A stretch of 64,000 bases of DNA from Raineya sp. (GTDB taxonomy: Bacteria; Bacteroidota; Bacteroidia; Cytophagales; Thermonemataceae): the NCBI GenBank assembly GCA_025454915.1, contig JALONN010000001.1, positions 434,001 to 498,000 on the forward strand, written 5' to 3'. The translations under genes and the position numbers were made by a program. Numbering within the stretch: position 1 is the stretch's first letter; each line of letters begins with the position of its first letter. This document shows positions 60,451 through 64,000 of this stretch, piece by piece. The notes under the pieces were generated by a model. The model saw only the letters and a list, made by a program, of their open reading frames with translations, made no database searches and was not told the origin of the DNA.

Positions 60451-60852
60451 ATGAAAATGAAAAGGATAGCCCAAACATACACAAAAAAAACACCTCAATT
60501 GCCTGCATTGGTTGCTTATGTAGCTAATCGCAATGAAAATGAGTTGATAGAATTGATAGAAGAATCAGGTGTTCGCCCTGGTAATTCTACAAAGGCGAAT
60601 GTGGAGAAAATGATGCACGTTTTAGGAAAAGCTCAAAAAAATGGAAATTTTGAAGAAAAACTTAAAGAACTGTATCAAATACACCCTGACAAAAATTTCT
60701 TAATCGAAATGCTTTCAGAAAAAGAAGAAAGTTATGAAGGGGAAGAACAACCTAAAAAGGATAATTTCTTTAAAAGTCCTCTATTTCGTTTGATTTTGGT
60801 GTTTTTGGTTGTTATTATACTTGTTTTTATCATTTTTAAAACATCTGACTAA
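60451..60852 (+). CDS. Tail-anchored membrane protein A
   Basis: The product is 133 residues. A helical N-terminal part (about 1-95) is followed by one hydrophobic segment at the very C terminus (about 110-130, LFRLILVFLVVIILVFIIFK). Overlaps the next start by one base. The same plan recurs in the following four genes. Likely virion membrane protein, by context. Confidence 0.75.
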   Translation: MKMKRIAQTYTKKTPQLPALVAYVANRNENELIELIEESGVRPGNSTKANVEKMMHVLGKAQKNGNFEEKLKELYQIHPDKNFLIEMLSEKEESYEGEEQPKKDNFFKSPLFRLILVFLVVIILVFIIFKTSD

Positions 60853-61199
60853 TGGCATCTACACGAAATACAGAAGAAAACGACATTGGCAATGGTGCTG
60901 AAAACCAACAAAATCCAAACAATAAAAATATGTTAGCTAGTGCAATTGCTTCAGCGGTGGGTGGTGGATTAAATTTGCTAGATTCTACCATTGGAAACAA
61001 ACAACGTGCTAAACTTGCTGAAAAACAAGGTTTTCAAGATACAAATAGCCGTTTGTTGCAAATTAGACAACAAAGAGAGCAACAAAGATTAGAGCAAATT
61101 CAAAATAATGCAAGAACCACAAGAACTCTTTTAATTGTAGGGGGTGTGGTACTTATTGGAATCATTATGACTTTAGTATTCATCTATAATAAAAAATAA
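60852..61199 (+). CDS. Tail-anchored membrane protein B
   Basis: The product is 115 residues: polar Asn/Gln-rich start, basic QREQQRLEQIQ helix and a C-terminal membrane segment (about 89-111, TLLIVGGVVLIGIIMTLVFI) ending YNKK. Overlaps its upstream neighbour by one base. Confidence 0.75.
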   Translation: MASTRNTEENDIGNGAENQQNPNNKNMLASAIASAVGGGLNLLDSTIGNKQRAKLAEKQGFQDTNSRLLQIRQQREQQRLEQIQNNARTTRTLLIVGGVVLIGIIMTLVFIYNKK

Positions 61200-61202
61200 G
61201 AC

Positions 61203-61889
61203 ATGCTTACAGGTGAAATGAATTTTTTTGGAGGCAAAAACAAAGCCCAAAGAAAAGAAAAAAGAGCTCAAAGAAAAGAAGCTCGCAAAGAAGTGAGAGC
61301 CCAAAGGAAAGAAGCTCGTAAAGAGGTAAGAACACAACGAAAAGAAACACGCCAAGAGGCTAGAAAACTAAGAAAAGAAGGCAAAAAAGGCGAGGCAAGG
61401 GCACTAAGAAAAGGTTTTCGTTCCTCTAAAAAAGACATAAAGTCAAAAGCAGGTTTAGGCTTGTTTAATCGTTTAAAAAAGAAAAAAACTTCCATGCCTT
61501 CAGATGCTCAAATCAAAACAACAGGTCAAGAAATGGACGAATTGAGCACACAACAAATTCAAACAAATGATGACTTAGGCACGCAGCAAAATACACAAAA
61601 CGAAGTATCTTCTAACGGTGGAGCTATTTCTAATAGTGGAGCAAGTGGAGGCAATACTTCATCATCAGGTGGATTGGGTGGTTTTGGAGGTGGCTCATCA
61701 TCAGGTGGTGGAAGTGGAGGCGGTAATGCCAACACGCAAGAAGAAGTAGAGGAAGTAGAAACTGAAGAAGTAGATGAAACCACGGAAAAACCAAAAAATC
61801 GTAAAAAATGGTTGATTATCGGAGCTATTGGCTTAGTCATCATAGCTTTAATTGTGTATTTTGTTTTGAAAGCTAAAAATCAAGAATAG
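61203..61889 (+). CDS. Tail-anchored protein C with R/K/E repeat and Gly/Ser linker
   Basis: The product is 228 residues. Residues about 13-70 are repeats of RAQRKEARKEV type, a charged helix with net positive charge. A Ser/Gly-rich linker (about 140-175, GGLGGFGGGSSSGGGSGGG) and an acidic stretch lead to a C-terminal membrane helix (about 201-222, WLIIGAIGLVIIALIVYFVL). The basic helix could bind DNA or RNA beneath a membrane. Resembles the neighbouring protein D, which has a short version of the basic helix. Confidence 0.75.
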   Translation: MLTGEMNFFGGKNKAQRKEKRAQRKEARKEVRAQRKEARKEVRTQRKETRQEARKLRKEGKKGEARALRKGFRSSKKDIKSKAGLGLFNRLKKKKTSMPSDAQIKTTGQEMDELSTQQIQTNDDLGTQQNTQNEVSSNGGAISNSGASGGNTSSSGGLGGFGGGSSSGGGSGGGNANTQEEVEEVETEEVDETTEKPKNRKKWLIIGAIGLVIIALIVYFVLKAKNQE

Positions 61890-61890
61890 T

Positions 61891-62247
61891 ATGAAAATGA
61901 TTTTGAGTGATGATACTGAAAATTTTTTTGGTAAAAGAGCCAAAGAAAGAAGACAAAAAAGACGAGAATCGAGAGAAAGAAGAAGAGAAGCTAAAACGAG
62001 AAGAAAAGAAGCGAGAGCTCAAATTGTTGAGCAAAAAGCCCAAGAAAGGGGCTTGGATAATCAAGCAAAACAAGGACAAATTGTTGCTACTCAGGAACTT
62101 TCACGCCAAGAAATACAGGGAGTGCAGCCATTGAATCAACAAAATGCCATGATGCCCAATAATCGCAATACAATTATTGGTGTTGTGGTTGTTGGTGTAT
62201 TGCTTTTGGTTGGTGCAGTTATCTTTTTTATTACAAAAAAACAGTAA
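61891..62247 (+). CDS. Tail-anchored membrane protein D, basic helix
   Basis: The product is 118 residues. Residues about 13-45 (GKRAKERRQKRRESRERRREA) form a basic helix, then a polar linker and a C-terminal membrane helix (about 91-114, TIIGVVVVGVLLLVGAVIFF). Looks like a shorter paralogue of protein C. One base after its stop. Confidence 0.75.
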   Translation: MKMILSDDTENFFGKRAKERRQKRRESRERRREAKTRRKEARAQIVEQKAQERGLDNQAKQGQIVATQELSRQEIQGVQPLNQQNAMMPNNRNTIIGVVVVGVLLLVGAVIFFITKKQ

Positions 62248-62253
62248 TTTCTT

Positions 62254-62934
62254 ATGAAAAAACATATTTTAAATTTTGATGGTGGAGAAAAAGAATGTTT
62301 TTGTGGCTGCAATAGTTATGATGAGTATTCAGGAGGTTTTCCATTTCGCCAAGGCATTAGTAATAACCAAATCAAGTTATTGCAAATAGCTCTCAATGAG
62401 AAATTCCCTACTCCTTCAAATATGCGTATCGTTACGCCAACAGTTACTTGGGGACCAAAAACACAAGATTTGATTTTGTACCATGGTTTACCTACTGTTA
62501 TCAATAACCAAGAAACATTTGATTTAATATTAGAGGGTAAAAATCCCAATGATAATGTAGGTATGAGTAAAAACTACAAGAATAAGCCTGTCTTCGAAGA
62601 TCCTACTCAAACAAATACTTCTACACCTTCAAGTGGAGGTTGGAAAGATACTTTAAAAAACCCTTCGCAAGCACTTGGCATGTTTGGACAACTCACAGAA
62701 TCTCTTGGAAAATTGAGAAACAGAAACCAAAACCAGCAAATGCAAAATCTCAATAATAGAGGTGGGCAATTTGTAGATACTCAATTTGGATTTGGAAACA
62801 ATCAGGGTTCTTTTCAATGGGGACAAAATACTAACCAACAGCCCAGACGCTTACCTATGGCTGCATGGATAGCAATAGGCTTAGTGGTATTATTACTTGT
62901 TGTATTTTTAATTATGCGAATCTCTAAATCATAA
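62254..62934 (+). CDS. Tail-anchored protein E with peptidoglycan-binding-like domain
   Basis: The product is 226 residues. Residues about 28-85 (SNNQIKLLQIALNEKF ... VTPTVTWGPKTQDLILYHGLP) resemble peptidoglycan-binding domain type 1 repeats. A Gln/Asn-rich linker and a C-terminal membrane helix (about 202-224) follow. It might help the virion to cross or lyse the cell wall. A cysteine-rich opening (CFCGCNSYDEY) is unusual. Confidence 0.65.
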   Translation: MKKHILNFDGGEKECFCGCNSYDEYSGGFPFRQGISNNQIKLLQIALNEKFPTPSNMRIVTPTVTWGPKTQDLILYHGLPTVINNQETFDLILEGKNPNDNVGMSKNYKNKPVFEDPTQTNTSTPSSGGWKDTLKNPSQALGMFGQLTESLGKLRNRNQNQQMQNLNNRGGQFVDTQFGFGNNQGSFQWGQNTNQQPRRLPMAAWIAIGLVVLLLVVFLIMRISKS

Positions 62935-62937
62935 AAA

Positions 62938-63684
62938 ATGTATCAAAAAAAGTATTTTGTACGAACTAATAAACAGCCTTGTAAGATTGTTTTAAAAGTT
63001 GATACTGATACTTCTTTGTTCTTTGTGGGTAAATGTGATAAAACTAAAACAGTGTATTTTAGAAGAGAAAAACCCTTTCAAAATACAAAAAGAGTTATAT
63101 TTTACCTACCCGTTTCTCCTGATGTTTTGACTATCACAGCAAAAGGAAAGAATCCTTTTAAAGTAGATTCAATTCAAGTTTCGCAACTTCCAAAAGTTAA
63201 AAAAACAGCTAAAGGAAACGATTTAGAGTTTATCAACCATGTAATTGAATTTTGCTCTGAATTTAAAAAGCTTGATGAAGGTATTTATACAGATGATAAA
63301 GACAGATATCCAATTGTTTTATCAAACCAAATCAAAGATACTTTTGGTAAAACTCAAAACACACCAGCAAGAGTTTCAAGGAAAACAGGACAAATCGAAG
63401 TATCAAAAAGCAAATTCAATGAGTACACGCTTCCCATGCAGGTTTTTGTTCTCTTGCATGAAAGAGCTCATTACGCATTAAATACTTCTGATGAATTAGA
63501 ATGTGATTTACAAGCATTAATTTGGTATTTAGAACAATGTTTTCCACAAACAGAAGCTATGTATGCTAATGTTAAAATATTTTCGGGTAAAAATCCTGAA
63601 CATAGAAAAAGGGCTAAACAAATATTAGATTATGTAAAACACTATAATTTAAAAGAAGGTGTTTACAAACACGGATTAGACTAA
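62938..63684 (+). CDS. HExxH-containing protein, likely zinc peptidase-like virion or lysis protein
   Basis: The product is 248 residues. HERAH (in VFVLLHERAHYALNTSDELECD, about 178-199) is a zinc HExxH motif with acidic residues after it, as in gluzincin-type peptidases. The first 75 residues look like a beta-rich domain. It lies between the peptidoglycan-binding-like gene and the last one, so a cell-wall- or capsid-processing role is reasonable. Family not recognised. Confidence 0.65.
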   Translation: MYQKKYFVRTNKQPCKIVLKVDTDTSLFFVGKCDKTKTVYFRREKPFQNTKRVIFYLPVSPDVLTITAKGKNPFKVDSIQVSQLPKVKKTAKGNDLEFINHVIEFCSEFKKLDEGIYTDDKDRYPIVLSNQIKDTFGKTQNTPARVSRKTGQIEVSKSKFNEYTLPMQVFVLLHERAHYALNTSDELECDLQALIWYLEQCFPQTEAMYANVKIFSGKNPEHRKRAKQILDYVKHYNLKEGVYKHGLD

Positions 63685-63686
63685 AA

Positions 63687-64000
63687 ATGATAAAAGTACT
63701 TCTAAATATTGCGAAAAGAAATAATTATAAGGTGTTTACTCGTCCTTATGAACTCAATATTTGGGGTATTCGTTCAAAATCAACAGCTTCAGGCAAGTTT
63801 GATGATGAAATTATTGTTTTTTTTAAAGATGAAAAAGGGAATTGGCAGTTAAAAAGCTATGAAGCTTCTACTGATCCAGGGACTTTTTTTTTAAAAAATC
63901 CGATGCAAAATTTGGGAACTGCTATTTTAAACAAAGGGCAACACCTCGATAAATGGCAAGGGCAGTACAATACCCGTTTAGGATTTACGGCTTATGAGCT
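63687..64000 (+). CDS. Conserved phage protein, cut by the window edge
   Basis: Starts MIKVLLNIAKRNNYKVFTRP; 104 residues visible, including FDDEIIVFFKDEKGNWQ, EASTDPGTFFLKNPMQNLGTA and ILNKGQHLDKW. The STDPG...NPM...GTAI...GQ pattern is shared, from memory, with a phage/prophage family often found near lysis genes of Bacteroidota phages. Function unassigned. Three-base gap after the HExxH gene. Confidence 0.6.
   Translation, partial: MIKVLLNIAKRNNYKVFTRPYELNIWGIRSKSTASGKFDDEIIVFFKDEKGNWQLKSYEASTDPGTFFLKNPMQNLGTAILNKGQHLDKWQGQYNTRLGFTAYE

Larger units (their letters stand above)
33604..64000. mobile_element. Virus-like element or prophage, left part (tailless membrane-phage type suspected)
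   Basis: About 30 kb of tightly packed short genes, nearly all rightward, begin with a leftward HTH repressor and operator region and end in a virion-like module cut by the window edge. Phage-type content: anti-defence protein, tRNA and tRNA-like genes, DNA methyltransferase, packaging ATPase, capsid candidate, row of small membrane proteins. No terminase large subunit, portal, tail or integrase gene was found. The left border is placed after the terminator at 33603 by gene content only; no attachment-site repeat can be seen because the right end is missing. Confidence 0.8.

Overview
The window suggests an AT-rich member of the Bacteroidota, probably Cytophagales. The evidence is a GldA gliding-motility ABC ATPase, a secreted protein with a gliding-motility/type IX secretion (CHU_C-type) C-terminal domain, weak Shine-Dalgarno sites and several protein families typical of that phylum. 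It has two parts: ordinary chromosome (1 to about 33.6 kb) and one continuous virus-like element (about 33.6 kb to the right edge, not closed in this window).

Chromosomal part. From left to right: the end of a LolD-like ABC ATPase with an overlapping helical-repeat protein; pnp; an SbtA-type bicarbonate permease divergent from a LysR regulator; an isolated nuoB; tspO; a T9SS-type surface protein; an APC amino-acid permease; pth; gldA overlapping an alpha/beta hydrolase. Next comes what looks like a carboxylate/acetate block: porin, MFS transporter, two small membrane proteins, a sodium:solute-symporter/histidine-kinase fusion, a one-domain response regulator and acetyl-CoA synthetase. After it lie a TerC protein, a bestrophin-like channel, a class III cyclase-domain protein, a YgjP-like protease, a minus-strand cluster (SUKH, threonine aldolase, YdeI-like, leucine-rich repeat, two membrane proteins) and small secreted proteins. 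Two copies of one conserved promoter-proximal element, built on the palindrome ATCAGGGA-N-TCCCTGAT, precede the cyclase gene and the small gene at 33.2 kb.

Virus-like part. The left end has a leftward repressor with two tandem HTH domains, an operator region rich in ACATTT/AAATGT palindromes and a small rightward DNA-binding-like protein. A long rightward run of short genes follows. It carries a Tad2-like (Thoeris anti-defence) protein, a tRNA-Gly(TCC), three tRNA-like sequences with defective or missing anticodon arms, five G-rich pentamer arrays (GGYNN repeated in perfect phase) separated by hairpin plus boxA-like units, a candidate iteron origin, a C5 DNA methyltransferase whose last motifs are out of frame across a run of ten G, and a radical SAM protein. 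A second block begins at 51.8 kb with a ParB/DUF3560-like protein and coiled-coil proteins. The virion-like module is at 56.4-64 kb: a DnaA-domain-IV-like membrane protein, a P-loop packaging-type ATPase, a beta-rich capsid candidate with an acidic repeat, at least six small single-span membrane proteins, a peptidoglycan-binding-like protein and an HExxH protein.

I saw no terminase, portal, tail, tape-measure or integrase gene. Together with the ATPase and the row of tail-anchored proteins, this points to a tailless phage with an internal membrane (PRD1/PM2-type logic; the Salisaeta phage SSIP-1 is a possible comparator) rather than a tailed prophage. This is an inference from gene content and has not been confirmed by any search.
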